Of a stretch of 64,000 nucleotides of DNA, positions 1 through 8,423 are shown piece by piece. Below the pieces are notes generated by a model. The model was not told the origin of the DNA and did not search any database. It saw only the letters and a program-made list of their open reading frames with translations. The translations under genes were made by a program, and so were the position numbers. Location of the stretch: the NCBI RefSeq assembly GCF_003122365.1, contig NZ_CP029254.1, positions 3,987,001-4,051,000 of the forward strand, written 5' to 3'. The stretch comes from Streptomyces spongiicola. Its GTDB lineage: Bacteria > Actinomycetota > Actinomycetes > Streptomycetales > Streptomycetaceae. The stretch's first letter is position 1; every line of letters starts with the position of its first letter.

Positions 1-34
1 CTTCCCCGGCCAGGGCGAGAAACGGGAGACGGGC

Positions 35-232
35 ATGGAAAGCGGTCCGGCGGTCTTCGCGGGAACGGTGTTCGCGCTGTTCGGAGCCGCACTGCTGATA
101 TGGACGGGGGCGAGGGTCCGGCACCGCGCCCCGGTCGCGCACGGCGTGAATCCCGCCACGGCCGCGACCCTGAGCATGATCTTCGGAACCGCTTTCCTGC
201 TCGCCGGCCTCTGGTGCCTCAGCCGCGTCTGA
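35..232 (+). CDS. small two-helix membrane protein upstream of topA
   Basis: A 65-residue protein starting with ATG about 8 nt after a GGGAGA-like ribosome site. Two hydrophobic stretches are visible, at about residues 7-27 and 44-62, joined by a short basic loop (RVRHR), so it should be a small inner-membrane protein with two helices. It ends with SRV and a TGA. Small membrane proteins of this kind are commonly found just upstream of topA in Streptomyces (recollection, not checked). No catalytic motif is visible and the function is unknown. Codon use is typical of the host. Confidence 0.7.
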   Translation: MESGPAVFAGTVFALFGAALLIWTGARVRHRAPVAHGVNPATAATLSMIFGTAFLLAGLWCLSRV

Positions 233-348
233 ATGCCCCCGCGACCCCCGTCAGGCCGCCTCCGTCCGTCGTCCGCCGCGGGAGTCCGGGCGGCAGGAAT
301 GCCCGGAGTCGGGTTACCGTTCGAGTGGCCGTTGCGAACTTTTGCCGT

Positions 349-378
349 TTGACACGGGGGCGGGTTGTACCGTCACAC
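349..378 (+). promoter_or_regulatory. possible topA promoter
   Basis: The 233-469 stretch holds no gene. A perfect TTGACA hexamer lies at 349-354, about 120 bp before the chosen topA start. The matching -10 near 372-378 (GTCACAC) is weak. topA transcription in Streptomyces is known to respond to supercoiling, so a poor -10 would not be surprising, but this site is only a guess from the -35 hexamer. Confidence 0.3.
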
Positions 379-469
379 TCCGCAGCGACAGCAAAGCGCA
401 GTACGGCCGTACGCCGTAAGTTGTACGCCGTACGAGCCCACCGAGCGTCGACCGGAGAGAAGAGCGAAG

Positions 470-3406
470 TTGTCCCCGACCAGCGAGACCGCACAGGGCG
501 GCCGCCGACTCGTCATCGTCGAGTCGCCTGCCAAGGCGAAGACGATCAAGGGCTACCTGGGCCCCGGCTATGTCGTCGAGGCGAGCGTCGGGCACATCCG
601 CGACCTCCCGAACGGTGCCGCCGAGGTCCCCGAGAAGTACACCGGCGAGGTGCGGCGTCTCGGGGTGGACGTCGAGCACGACTTCCAACCCGTCTATGTC
701 GTGAACTCGGACAAGAAGGCGCAGGTCAGGAGGCTCAAGGAGCAGCTCGCCGACTCGGACGAGCTCTACCTCGCCACCGATGAGGACCGCGAGGGCGAGG
801 CCATCGCCTGGCATCTGCTGGAGGTCCTCAAGCCCAAGGTCCCGGTCAAGCGGATGGTCTTCCACGAGATCACCAAGGCCGCGATCCAGGAGGCCGTCGC
901 CAACCCGCGCGAACTCAACAAGCGCATGGTCGACGCCCAGGAGACCCGCCGCATCCTCGACCGCCTCTACGGCTACGAGGTGTCGCCGGTCCTCTGGAAG
1001 AAGGTCATGCCGCGGCTGTCGGCGGGCCGTGTCCAGTCCGTGGCCACCCGCCTGGTCGTCGAGCGGGAGCGGGAGCGCATCGCCTTCCGCTCCGCCGAGT
1101 ACTGGGACCTGACCGGCACGTTCTCCACGGGCCGCGCCGGATGGGGCACGGCCCCGGAGGCCGGTGGAGCGCCCGATCCGGCCGCCTTCACCGCCCGGCT
1201 GGCCACCGTCGACGGGCGGCGCGTCGCCCAGGGCCGTGACTTCGGCCCGGACGGACGGCTCAAGTCGGACCAGGTACTCCACCTCGACGAGGAGAACGCG
1301 CGCGCCCTGAGGGCCGCGCTCGAGAACGCGGCGTTCTCGGTCCGCTCGGTCGAGTCCAAGCCGTACCGCCGCTCGCCGTACGCCCCGTTCCGTACGACGA
1401 CGCTCCAGCAGGAGGCCTCGCGCAAGCTCGGCTTCGGGGCGAAGGCGACGATGCAGATCGCGCAGAAGCTGTACGAGAACGGCTTCATCACCTATATGCG
1501 TACGGACTCGACCACGCTCTCCGACACGGCCGTCGCGGCGGCCCGGGCCCAGGTCACCCAGCTGTACGGCGGCGACTACCTGCCCGAGAAGCCGCGCACC
1601 TACGCCGGGAAGGTCAAGAACGCCCAGGAGGCGCACGAGGCGATCCGCCCCTCGGGCGACCGCTTCCGCACCCCGGCCGAGACCGGGCTGACCGGCGACC
1701 AGTTCCGTCTCTACGAGCTGATCTGGAAGCGGACCGTCGCCTCCCAGATGAAGGACGCGGTCGGCAGCTCCGTCACCGTCAGAATCGGCGGAACCGGCTC
1801 CGACGGCCGGGACGCCGAGTTCTCCGCCTCCGGCAAGACCATCACGTTCCACGGCTTCATGAAGGCCTACGTCGAGGGCGCCGACGATCCCAACGCCGAG
1901 CTGGACGACCGCGAGCGCCGGCTGCCGCAGGTCGCCGAGGGCGACCGGCTCACCGCCGAGGAGATCACGGCGGACGGGCACGCCACCAAGCCCCCGGCCC
2001 GCTACACCGAGGCCAGCCTGGTCAAGGAGCTGGAGGAGCGCGAGATCGGCCGCCCGTCGACCTACGCGTCGATCATCGGCACCATCCTCGATCGCGGCTA
2101 CGTCTTCAAGAAGGGCACGGCACTCGTGCCGTCATTCCTCTCCTTCGCCGTGGTCAACCTGCTGGAGAAGCACTTCGGCCGGCTCGTCGACTACGACTTC
2201 ACCGCCAGGATGGAGGACGACCTCGACCGCATCGCGCGGGGCGAGGCCCAGGCGGTGCCGTGGCTGAGGCGCTTCTACTTCGGCGAGACCGTGCCCGGCG
2301 GCGGATTCGCCGCGGGGGCGGAGGGGGGTGCCGCCGAGGCCGGCAACGGCGACGGCGACCACCTCGGCGGACTCAAGGAACTCGTCACCGACCTCGGCGC
2401 GATCGACGCCCGGGAGATCTCGTCCTTCCCGGTCGGCGGCGGCATCGTGCTGCGGGTCGGCCGATACGGGCCGTACGTCGAGCGCGGCGAGAAGGACGCG
2501 GAAAGCCACCAGCGCGCCGACGTGCCGGCCGACCTCGCGCCGGACGAGCTGACCGCAGAACTCGCCGAGGAACTGCTGGCCAAGCCGAGCGGCGACTTCG
2601 AGCTGGGCAAGGACCCCGAGACCGGCCACGAGATCGTCGCGAGGGACGGCCGATACGGCCCGTACGTCACCGAGGTCCTGCCCGAGGGCACGCCGAAGAC
2701 CGGCAAGAACGCGGTGAAGCCGCGGACCGCGTCCCTCCTCAGGTCGATGGCCCTCGACACGGTGACCCTGGAGGACGCGCTCAGGCTGATGTCGCTGCCG
2801 CGCGTCGTCGGCAAGGACGCCGAGGGTGTCGAGATCACCGCGCAGAACGGCCGCTACGGCCCGTATCTGAAGAAGGGCACGGACTCCCGCTCACTGGAGA
2901 CCGAGGACCAGATCTTCGGCATCACCCTGGACGAGGCCCTGGCGATCTACGCGCAGCCCAAGCAGCGCGGCCGCGCGGCCGCCAAGCCGCCGCTGAAGGA
3001 ACTCGGCACGGATCCGGTCAGCGAGCGCCCGGTCGTGGTGAAGGACGGCCGCTTCGGCCCGTACGTCACCGACGGCGAGACCAACGCGACCCTGCGGACC
3101 GCCGACAGTGTCGAGACCATCACACCGGAGCGCGGTTACGAGCTGCTCGCCGAGAAGCGGGCCAAGGGACCGGTGAAGAAGGCCGCCAGGAAGGCCCCCG
3201 CGAAGAAGGCTGCGGTCAAGAAGACCGCAGCGAAGAAGACCGCAGCGAAGAAGACCGCAGCGAAGAAGACCGCAGCGAAGAAGACGGCGGCCAAGAAGAC
3301 GACGGCGAAGAAGACCGTGGCGAAGAGCACGGCCGCCGGGAAGACGGCCACCGGGAAGACCGCGCCCGAGAAGGCCGCGGTGAGGACGCCGTCCTCGGAC
3401 GCGTAG
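470..3406 (+). CDS. topA: DNA topoisomerase I (type IA)
   Basis: Relaxes negatively supercoiled DNA through a 5'-phosphotyrosine link. The 978-residue protein starts at TTG (LSPTSE..., preceded by GGAGAG). The open frame extends 35 codons upstream, but that stretch does not look like protein of this family. The N-terminal Toprim domain begins LVIVESPAKAKTIKGYLG, followed by the acidic ATDEDREGEAIAWH motif. The active-site tyrosine is Y342 in FITYMRTDS. Several C-terminal repeats carry the motif GRYGPYV (about residues 660-920). The tail, about residues 900-978, is almost pure Lys/Ala/Thr (KKTAAKK units), as in actinobacterial TopA where it binds DNA and aids processivity. It lies upstream of tmk and holB, a replication gene neighbourhood. 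Identification is secure; only the start codon is open. Confidence 0.97.
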   Translation: MSPTSETAQGGRRLVIVESPAKAKTIKGYLGPGYVVEASVGHIRDLPNGAAEVPEKYTGEVRRLGVDVEHDFQPVYVVNSDKKAQVRRLKEQLADSDELYLATDEDREGEAIAWHLLEVLKPKVPVKRMVFHEITKAAIQEAVANPRELNKRMVDAQETRRILDRLYGYEVSPVLWKKVMPRLSAGRVQSVATRLVVERERERIAFRSAEYWDLTGTFSTGRAGWGTAPEAGGAPDPAAFTARLATVDGRRVAQGRDFGPDGRLKSDQVLHLDEENARALRAALENAAFSVRSVESKPYRRSPYAPFRTTTLQQEASRKLGFGAKATMQIAQKLYENGFITYMRTDSTTLSDTAVAAARAQVTQLYGGDYLPEKPRTYAGKVKNAQEAHEAIRPSGDRFRTPAETGLTGDQFRLYELIWKRTVASQMKDAVGSSVTVRIGGTGSDGRDAEFSASGKTITFHGFMKAYVEGADDPNAELDDRERRLPQVAEGDRLTAEEITADGHATKPPARYTEASLVKELEEREIGRPSTYASIIGTILDRGYVFKKGTALVPSFLSFAVVNLLEKHFGRLVDYDFTARMEDDLDRIARGEAQAVPWLRRFYFGETVPGGGFAAGAEGGAAEAGNGDGDHLGGLKELVTDLGAIDAREISSFPVGGGIVLRVGRYGPYVERGEKDAESHQRADVPADLAPDELTAELAEELLAKPSGDFELGKDPETGHEIVARDGRYGPYVTEVLPEGTPKTGKNAVKPRTASLLRSMALDTVTLEDALRLMSLPRVVGKDAEGVEITAQNGRYGPYLKKGTDSRSLETEDQIFGITLDEALAIYAQPKQRGRAAAKPPLKELGTDPVSERPVVVKDGRFGPYVTDGETNATLRTADSVETITPERGYELLAEKRAKGPVKKAARKAPAKKAAVKKTAAKKTAAKKTAAKKTAAKKTAAKKTTAKKTVAKSTAAGKTATGKTAPEKAAVRTPSSDA

Positions 3407-3449
3407 CGGGGCGCATTCGACGCACGCCTCCGGGCGGAGGGGCGCCCCG
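3407..3449 (+). terminator. hairpin after topA
   Basis: Directly after the topA stop lies a nested inverted repeat: outer arms CGGGGCGC (3407-3414) and GCGCCCCG (3442-3449) enclose an inner hairpin CCTCC-GGGC-GGAGG (3427-3440). There is no T-tract, as is common for Streptomyces terminators. Confidence 0.45.
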
Positions 3450-3537
3450 CGGAGGACGCGGGACACCCCGGTCGTCCCGGCGGGCGCTCGCCGCCCGTTT
3501 GTTCGGGCGGCATCTCCGAGGAGCGACGTCCTCCGGA

Positions 3538-3549
3538 TAGGCTGGGCGG
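3538..3549 (+). promoter_or_regulatory. -10 element of a probably leaderless tmk transcript
   Basis: TAGGCT at 3538-3543 lies exactly 6 nt before the ATG at 3550, the spacing expected when transcription starts at the first base of the start codon. No ribosome-binding site is visible upstream of this ATG. The same hexamer stands 6 nt before the gene at 8424 and 8 nt before the gene at 50822. Confidence 0.45.
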
Positions 3550-6500
3550 ATGACGCGAGCCGAGCAGCCAACGGCCCAGAGCCCCACCTCTGAACCCGAA
3601 GCCCGTGCCGCCGACGCACTGGCAGCGGACTCACGCGAGCGCGCCGTACGGTCGCTCCTGCGCGTACCCGCCCTGCGGCGGCTGTGGAGTGCGCAAGCCG
3701 TCGGCGGCACCGGTGACGCGCTCGCCCTGCTGGTGCTGGTCCTCCTGGCGCTCCAGACGGCGGTCACCGAAGGGGCCTTCGGCGGCGGATACCGGGGTGC
3801 CGCCTTCGCCGTCGCCGCCGTCTTCGGGGTCCGCCTCCTCGCCACGGTCCTCTTCGGGGCGGTACTCCTCGGTCCGCTCACCGCGCTGACCGCACCGAGC
3901 GGGCCCCTGGACCGGCGCTGGACGATGATCGGCGCCGACGGCCTCCGCGTCGCCCTCCTCGTGGTCGCCCCGCTGTGGATCGGCTGGACCCCGGGCAGCG
4001 CGGTGGCGTACGTGCTCGCCACGGTCTTCGTCACCGGCGTCGCGGAACGCTTCTGGACCGTCGCCCGGGAGAGCGCCGCTCCGGCGCTGCTCCCCCCGCC
4101 GCCTCCGGAGGGCGCCGCCGTCCGCCCGCTGCCCGACCATCAGGACGCTCTGCGGCGACTGTCCCTCCGCACCTCCTTCGCGGTCGTCCCGGCCGGTGCC
4201 GCCGCTCTGCTGGTGGCGACGCTGATCGGCAACCTGCTCGGCACCGGTGTCGAGTGGTTCTCGGCGAACCAGGCCGCGCTCGGGTCGTATGTGGCGGCGG
4301 GTCTGTTCGCCGCTTCCCTGTCCGTCCTGGCCGCCGTCGAACTCCCCGACGCCCAGACGCCGCGTCCCCGGTCCCCGCTGGAGGGCCTGCGCCGCCCGTC
4401 CACCGGCGCCCGGGACAAGGGCCGCACCGGCGCCGTCCCGCTGCTGGTGGCGGCCTGCGCCGCGATCGCCGGGGCCATCGCCTCCGCGGCGGCCGTGTCC
4501 GTCCTGCACTCGCGGGACCTGGGTGGCGGCCCGGTCGCCTTCGCCCTGCTCGTCCTCGCCCTGACCGGGGGCGCGGCCCTCGGCGTCCGGGGTGCCCCGA
4601 GCGTGCTGCCGGCACTGTCCCGCCGCAGGCTGCTCGCGCTGGTGATCGCCGTCACCGGCGTGGCGCTGCTGGCGATGGGGCTCGTCCCGGACACGGCGAC
4701 GGTGCTGTTCCTCGCGGTCCTCGCGGGGGGTTCGGCCGGTGCCGCCGCGCACACCGGGCACGCGCTGATCGACCTGGAGACCGAGGAGTTCCGGCGGCCG
4801 CGGGTCACCGAGCATCTGCAGGCCGTGGTACGGGTCGCCATCGGGCTCGCCGCGGTCGGCGCCCCGCTGCTCGCCGCCGCCATCGGTCCGCACCGCCTGG
4901 CCAGTGGCGACTTCGTCTTCGCACACGGCGGCGCCGCCTTCACCCTGATGCTGGTCGGTGCGCTGCTGCTGCCCGTCTCCGTGATCGTACTCGCCAGGAC
5001 CGACGACCGATCCGGAGTGCCGCTGCGCCGCGACCTGGCCGACGCGGTCCGGCGCGGCGCGGACCCCGCCCAGGCAGCCGCGGCCACCGGCTTCTTCATC
5101 GCCGTCGAAGGCGGCGACGGCGCCGGCAAGTCCACCCAGGTCGAGGTGCTCGCGGAGTGGATCCGGGCCAAGGGGCACGAGGTCGTCGTCACCCGGGAGC
5201 CCGGTGCCACCCCCGTGGGCAAGCGGCTGCGCTCCATCCTGCTCGACGTCTCGTCGGCCGGGCTCTCCCACCGCGCCGAGGCCCTCCTGTACGCAGCCGA
5301 CCGAGCAGAGCACGTCGACACCGTCGTCCGCCCCGCGCTGGAGCGCGGCGCCGTCGTCATCTCGGACCGCTACATCGACTCGTCGGTGGCGTACCAGGGC
5401 GCGGGACGCGACCTCTCCCCCACCGAGATCGCCCGGATCTCCCGTTGGGCGACGGACGGGCTCGTACCGCATCTGACCGTGCTGCTCGACGTCTCCCCGG
5501 AGACCGCGCGAGAGCGCTTCACGGAGGCGCCGGACCGGCTGGAGTCCGAGCCGGCCGAGTTCCACGGGCGGGTACGGGCCGGGTTCCTCACCTTGGCCGC
5601 CGCCGACCCGGGCCGCTACCTCGTCGTGGACGCGGGCCAGGAGCCCGAGGCCGTCACCACGGTCGTGCGGCACCGGCTCGACCGGATGCTCCCGCTCTCC
5701 GAGGCCGAGGTGAGGGCCCGCGAGGAGGCGCGGAAGGCCGCCGAGGAGGAGGCCCGCCGCAGGGCCGAGGAAGAGGCCGCCCGGAAGGCCGAGGAGGAGC
5801 GCCTCGAGCGCGAGCGCCAAGCGCAGCTGGCGAAGCTGCGCGCCGAGGAGGAGGAGCGCAAGCGGCGCGAACTGGAGGAGGCGCGCCGTCGGGAGGCCGA
5901 GCGTCAGGCGGAGGAGGCCAGGCAGCGCGCCGAGGAGGCGAGGCGGCTGGCCGAGGAGGAGCGGCGCCGGCGCGAGGCCGAGGAGAAGACCGTTCGCGAG
6001 GAGGAGGAGCGCCGCCGTCGCCAGGCCGAGGAGGAGGCCCGGCTGAGGGCCGAGGCCGAGGAGCGCCGCCGGGAGAAGCAGCGCAAGGCCGAGGAGGCCC
6101 TGCTCCGGGCCGAGGAGGCGCGCCGGGCCGGCGAGGCGGTCTCCGCGCAGTCCTCGGCCGCCGAGACGACGGTTCCCACTCCTGTGGTGGGGCCGGACGC
6201 CGCGCCGCAGGCGGTCGAGACGCCGCGCCCGCGCATCGACACGACGAAGGCGGACGAGAAGGAAAAGAGAGGCAAGGGAGACAAGGGAGACAAGGGAGAC
6301 GAGGGGGGCAAGGAGGATAGGGGGGACGCGGAGACGGCGGTCCTCCCGCAGGTCCCGCGGTCTCCGGACGGAGTCGCGCAGGGCGCACGTGGAGCACAAC
6401 CGGGGAGCGCACCGGCCTCCTCCGGGCAGGCCGACGAGACGGCGGTGCTTCCGCCGCTGCGGGGTGACGGGCCGGGGGCCGCCGCAGCCGGCGAGACCGC

Positions 6501-6744
6501 GGTGCTGCCTCCGGTCCGGGGCGAGAGCCCCGCGGACCGTATGCCGCCGGGCCTCTTCCGTGACGAGCGGTCCGCCCGGGCCGAGGAGCAGCGCACGCGC
6601 GAACTGCCCCGGGTCGACGAGGAGGGACGGCCGCGCCGCCGCTCCGACTGGGCGGAGGAGACGCCGCTCGACGACCTGCCGACGCTGGCGGACGAACTGC
6701 TGGGTACCCGCGACGACGAGGACGACGGGCGCCGGGGGCGCTAG
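3550..6744 (+). CDS. tmk: MFS-like membrane domain fused to thymidylate kinase
   Basis: A 1064-residue three-part protein. Residues about 30-490 are hydrophobic with about 10-12 predicted helices, like a major facilitator transporter. Residues about 515-715 form a thymidylate kinase, which phosphorylates dTMP to dTDP with ATP. It has the P-loop GGDGAGKST (K527), VTREPG, and the DRY motif in ISDRYIDSSVAYQG. From about 717 to 880 the chain is a highly charged Glu/Arg/Ala coiled coil (EEARRRAEEE-type repeats), followed by a low-complexity tail with three ETAVLPP/ETAVLPQ motifs. Free-standing Tmk is about 210 residues, so the kinase is complete and embedded. This fusion is typical of Streptomyces. 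The transporter part may be degenerate or may tether the kinase to the membrane; its substrate cannot be inferred. It precedes holB, as tmk does in many bacteria. Confidence 0.93.
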   Translation: MTRAEQPTAQSPTSEPEARAADALAADSRERAVRSLLRVPALRRLWSAQAVGGTGDALALLVLVLLALQTAVTEGAFGGGYRGAAFAVAAVFGVRLLATVLFGAVLLGPLTALTAPSGPLDRRWTMIGADGLRVALLVVAPLWIGWTPGSAVAYVLATVFVTGVAERFWTVARESAAPALLPPPPPEGAAVRPLPDHQDALRRLSLRTSFAVVPAGAAALLVATLIGNLLGTGVEWFSANQAALGSYVAAGLFAASLSVLAAVELPDAQTPRPRSPLEGLRRPSTGARDKGRTGAVPLLVAACAAIAGAIASAAAVSVLHSRDLGGGPVAFALLVLALTGGAALGVRGAPSVLPALSRRRLLALVIAVTGVALLAMGLVPDTATVLFLAVLAGGSAGAAAHTGHALIDLETEEFRRPRVTEHLQAVVRVAIGLAAVGAPLLAAAIGPHRLASGDFVFAHGGAAFTLMLVGALLLPVSVIVLARTDDRSGVPLRRDLADAVRRGADPAQAAAATGFFIAVEGGDGAGKSTQVEVLAEWIRAKGHEVVVTREPGATPVGKRLRSILLDVSSAGLSHRAEALLYAADRAEHVDTVVRPALERGAVVISDRYIDSSVAYQGAGRDLSPTEIARISRWATDGLVPHLTVLLDVSPETARERFTEAPDRLESEPAEFHGRVRAGFLTLAAADPGRYLVVDAGQEPEAVTTVVRHRLDRMLPLSEAEVRAREEARKAAEEEARRRAEEEAARKAEEERLERERQAQLAKLRAEEEERKRRELEEARRREAERQAEEARQRAEEARRLAEEERRRREAEEKTVREEEERRRRQAEEEARLRAEAEERRREKQRKAEEALLRAEEARRAGEAVSAQSSAAETTVPTPVVGPDAAPQAVETPRPRIDTTKADEKEKRGKGDKGDKGDEGGKEDRGDAETAVLPQVPRSPDGVAQGARGAQPGSAPASSGQADETAVLPPLRGDGPGAAAAGETAVLPPVRGESPADRMPPGLFRDERSARAEEQRTRELPRVDEEGRPRRRSDWAEETPLDDLPTLADELLGTRDDEDDGRRGR

Positions 6745-6762
6745 GCGGTCCGGTCCGGCTTG

Positions 6763-6800
<38 letters not shown>

Positions 6801-6952
6801 GGCGGCGGCCGGGCGCGGGCCGCGCGGCGGAGGCGCTTGCCGGCGGGTGGCTGCCGGGCCGCCGGTCGTCCACGGGCGGCAGCCAGTGTCCGACCCCTGC
6901 TCCACAATGGGAACCCGGTGCGGGACTCGTGGCGCGCAGCCCGCGTCTCGCA

Positions 6953-6986
6953 GCTCATGGCTCATGGCTCATGGCTCATGGCTCAT
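6953..6986 (+). repeat. GCTCATG heptamer repeat before holB
   Basis: Four perfect tandem copies of GCTCATG (6953-6980) plus a partial fifth end 27 bp upstream of the holB start. Each unit contains ATG, and a 7-bp period changes reading frame with each copy gained or lost. The repeat lies in the 5' leader or promoter region of holB. Confidence 0.95.
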
Positions 6987-7013
6987 ACGACGGCGGAAGG
7001 CGGTGGCGGCAGC

Positions 7014-8219
7014 ATGGCCGTGTGGGACGACCTGATCGGACAGGAGCGTGTCCAGGAGCAGCTTGCCGCCGCGGCGCGGGATGCCGACGCGCTCGTCACG
7101 GCGCAGTCGGCGGGGGAGGAGGCACCCGCCGCGTCGAGGATGACCCACGCCTGGCTGTTCACCGGCCCGCCCGGTTCGGGCCGTTCCACCGCGGCTCGCG
7201 CCTTCGCGGCTGCCCTGCAGTGCACCAGCCCCGACCGGGCGCTGGGCGGCGCACCGGGCTGCGGGTTCTGCGACGGCTGCCACACCAGCCTGGTCGGCAC
7301 GCATTCCGACGTCGAGGTGGTTCGGACGGATCTGCTGTCCATCGGTGTGAAGGAGACCCGTGACCTCGTCCGCCGCGCGCAGCTCTCGCCCGCGGTCGGC
7401 CGTTGGCAGGTCATCGTCCTTGAGGACGCCGACCGTCTCACCGAGGGCGCGGGCAACGTCCTGCTGAAGGCCGTGGAGGAGCCCGCCCCGCGCACGGTCT
7501 GGCTGTTGTGCGCGCCGTCCCTCGAGGACGTACTTCCCACGATCCGTTCCCGCTGCCGTCACCTGTCGCTCCGCACCCCGTCCGTCGAGGCCGTTGCGGA
7601 CATGCTGACCAGACGGGACGGCATCGAGCCCGAGGCCGCCCGGTCAGCCGCCCGGGCGACCCAGGGGCACATCGGCAGGGCCCGCCGGCTCGCCACCGAC
7701 GAGGCTTCGCGCACCCGCCGGGCGGCCGTGCTGAAGCTCCCGCTGAGGGTGGAGGACGTAGGTGGCTGCCTGAGGGCGGCACAGGAGCTGATCGACGCGG
7801 CCGCCGACGACGCGCGGCAGGTCTCGGAGGAGGTCGACGCCAGGGAGACCGAGGACCTCAGGGCTGCCCTGGGCGCGGCGGCGGGCGGCCGGATGCCGCG
7901 GGGCACCGCGGGGGTGATGAAGGAGCTGGAGGACAGGCAGAAGCGCCGTCGCACCCGCACCCAGCGGGACAGCCTCGATCTCGCGCTCACCGATCTCACC
8001 GGCTTCTACCGGGACGTGCTCGCGCTGCAACTCGGTTCGAGGGTCGCCCTCGCCAACGACGACGTGCGGGAGGCACTCGACCGGGTGGCGCGTCATTCCA
8101 GTCCGGAGGGGACCCTGCGCCGGATGGAGGCGGTCCTCGCCTGCCGTGAGGCCCTGGACACGAATGTGGCGCCGCTGCTGGCGGTGGAGGCCATGACGAT
8201 GGCGCTGCGCACGGGGTGA
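7014..8219 (+). CDS. holB: DNA polymerase III delta' subunit
   Basis: Clamp-loader subunit of the replicative polymerase. The 401-residue protein starts MAVWDDLIGQERV. The open frame continues upstream through the heptamer repeat, but the conserved family start is this ATG. The AAA+ core shows GPPGSGRST (about residue 50), where the usual P-loop Lys is Arg, as expected for a delta' subunit that does not hydrolyse ATP. The zinc-module cysteines are in CTSP...CGFCDGC, followed by VVRTD and the LLKAVEEP motif, and then the SRC motif of clamp loaders (TIRSRCRHL, about residue 185). The C-terminal half is helical and basic. It lies downstream of tmk, the classic tmk-holB order. Confidence 0.95.
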   Translation: MAVWDDLIGQERVQEQLAAAARDADALVTAQSAGEEAPAASRMTHAWLFTGPPGSGRSTAARAFAAALQCTSPDRALGGAPGCGFCDGCHTSLVGTHSDVEVVRTDLLSIGVKETRDLVRRAQLSPAVGRWQVIVLEDADRLTEGAGNVLLKAVEEPAPRTVWLLCAPSLEDVLPTIRSRCRHLSLRTPSVEAVADMLTRRDGIEPEAARSAARATQGHIGRARRLATDEASRTRRAAVLKLPLRVEDVGGCLRAAQELIDAAADDARQVSEEVDARETEDLRAALGAAAGGRMPRGTAGVMKELEDRQKRRRTRTQRDSLDLALTDLTGFYRDVLALQLGSRVALANDDVREALDRVARHSSPEGTLRRMEAVLACREALDTNVAPLLAVEAMTMALRTG

Positions 8220-8411
8220 ACTCGCCGACTCCCGGTCCGGCCGGTCGGTCGGGGGAGCGTTCGGTACCGGACCTCGGGCTTCGGGCGCCGTCCGGCACCG
8301 GGTCCCTGGCGGGTGGCGGTGCCGTGCGGGTGCCCATGGCCGGGGCGCCAGGGATCTTCCGCGTGAATCACCCATACGGATGGAAAGGGGTTTGAATCCC
8401 CTTTGTGTCGA

Positions 8412-8423
8412 TAGGCTCCCAGG
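8412..8423 (+). promoter_or_regulatory. -10 element, probable leaderless start
   Basis: TAGGCT at 8412-8417 is 6 nt before the ATG at 8424. A hairpin-like AAAGGGG...CCCCTTT lies just upstream (about 8384-8403). The remainder of the 8220-8411 gap shows nothing recognisable. Confidence 0.4.

Noticed and set aside
2891..3634. Minus-strand ORF opposite the TopA Lys/Ala tail
   Set aside because: Repeat-derived shadow (RRLLGRRLLR) of the AAGAAGACC repeats.
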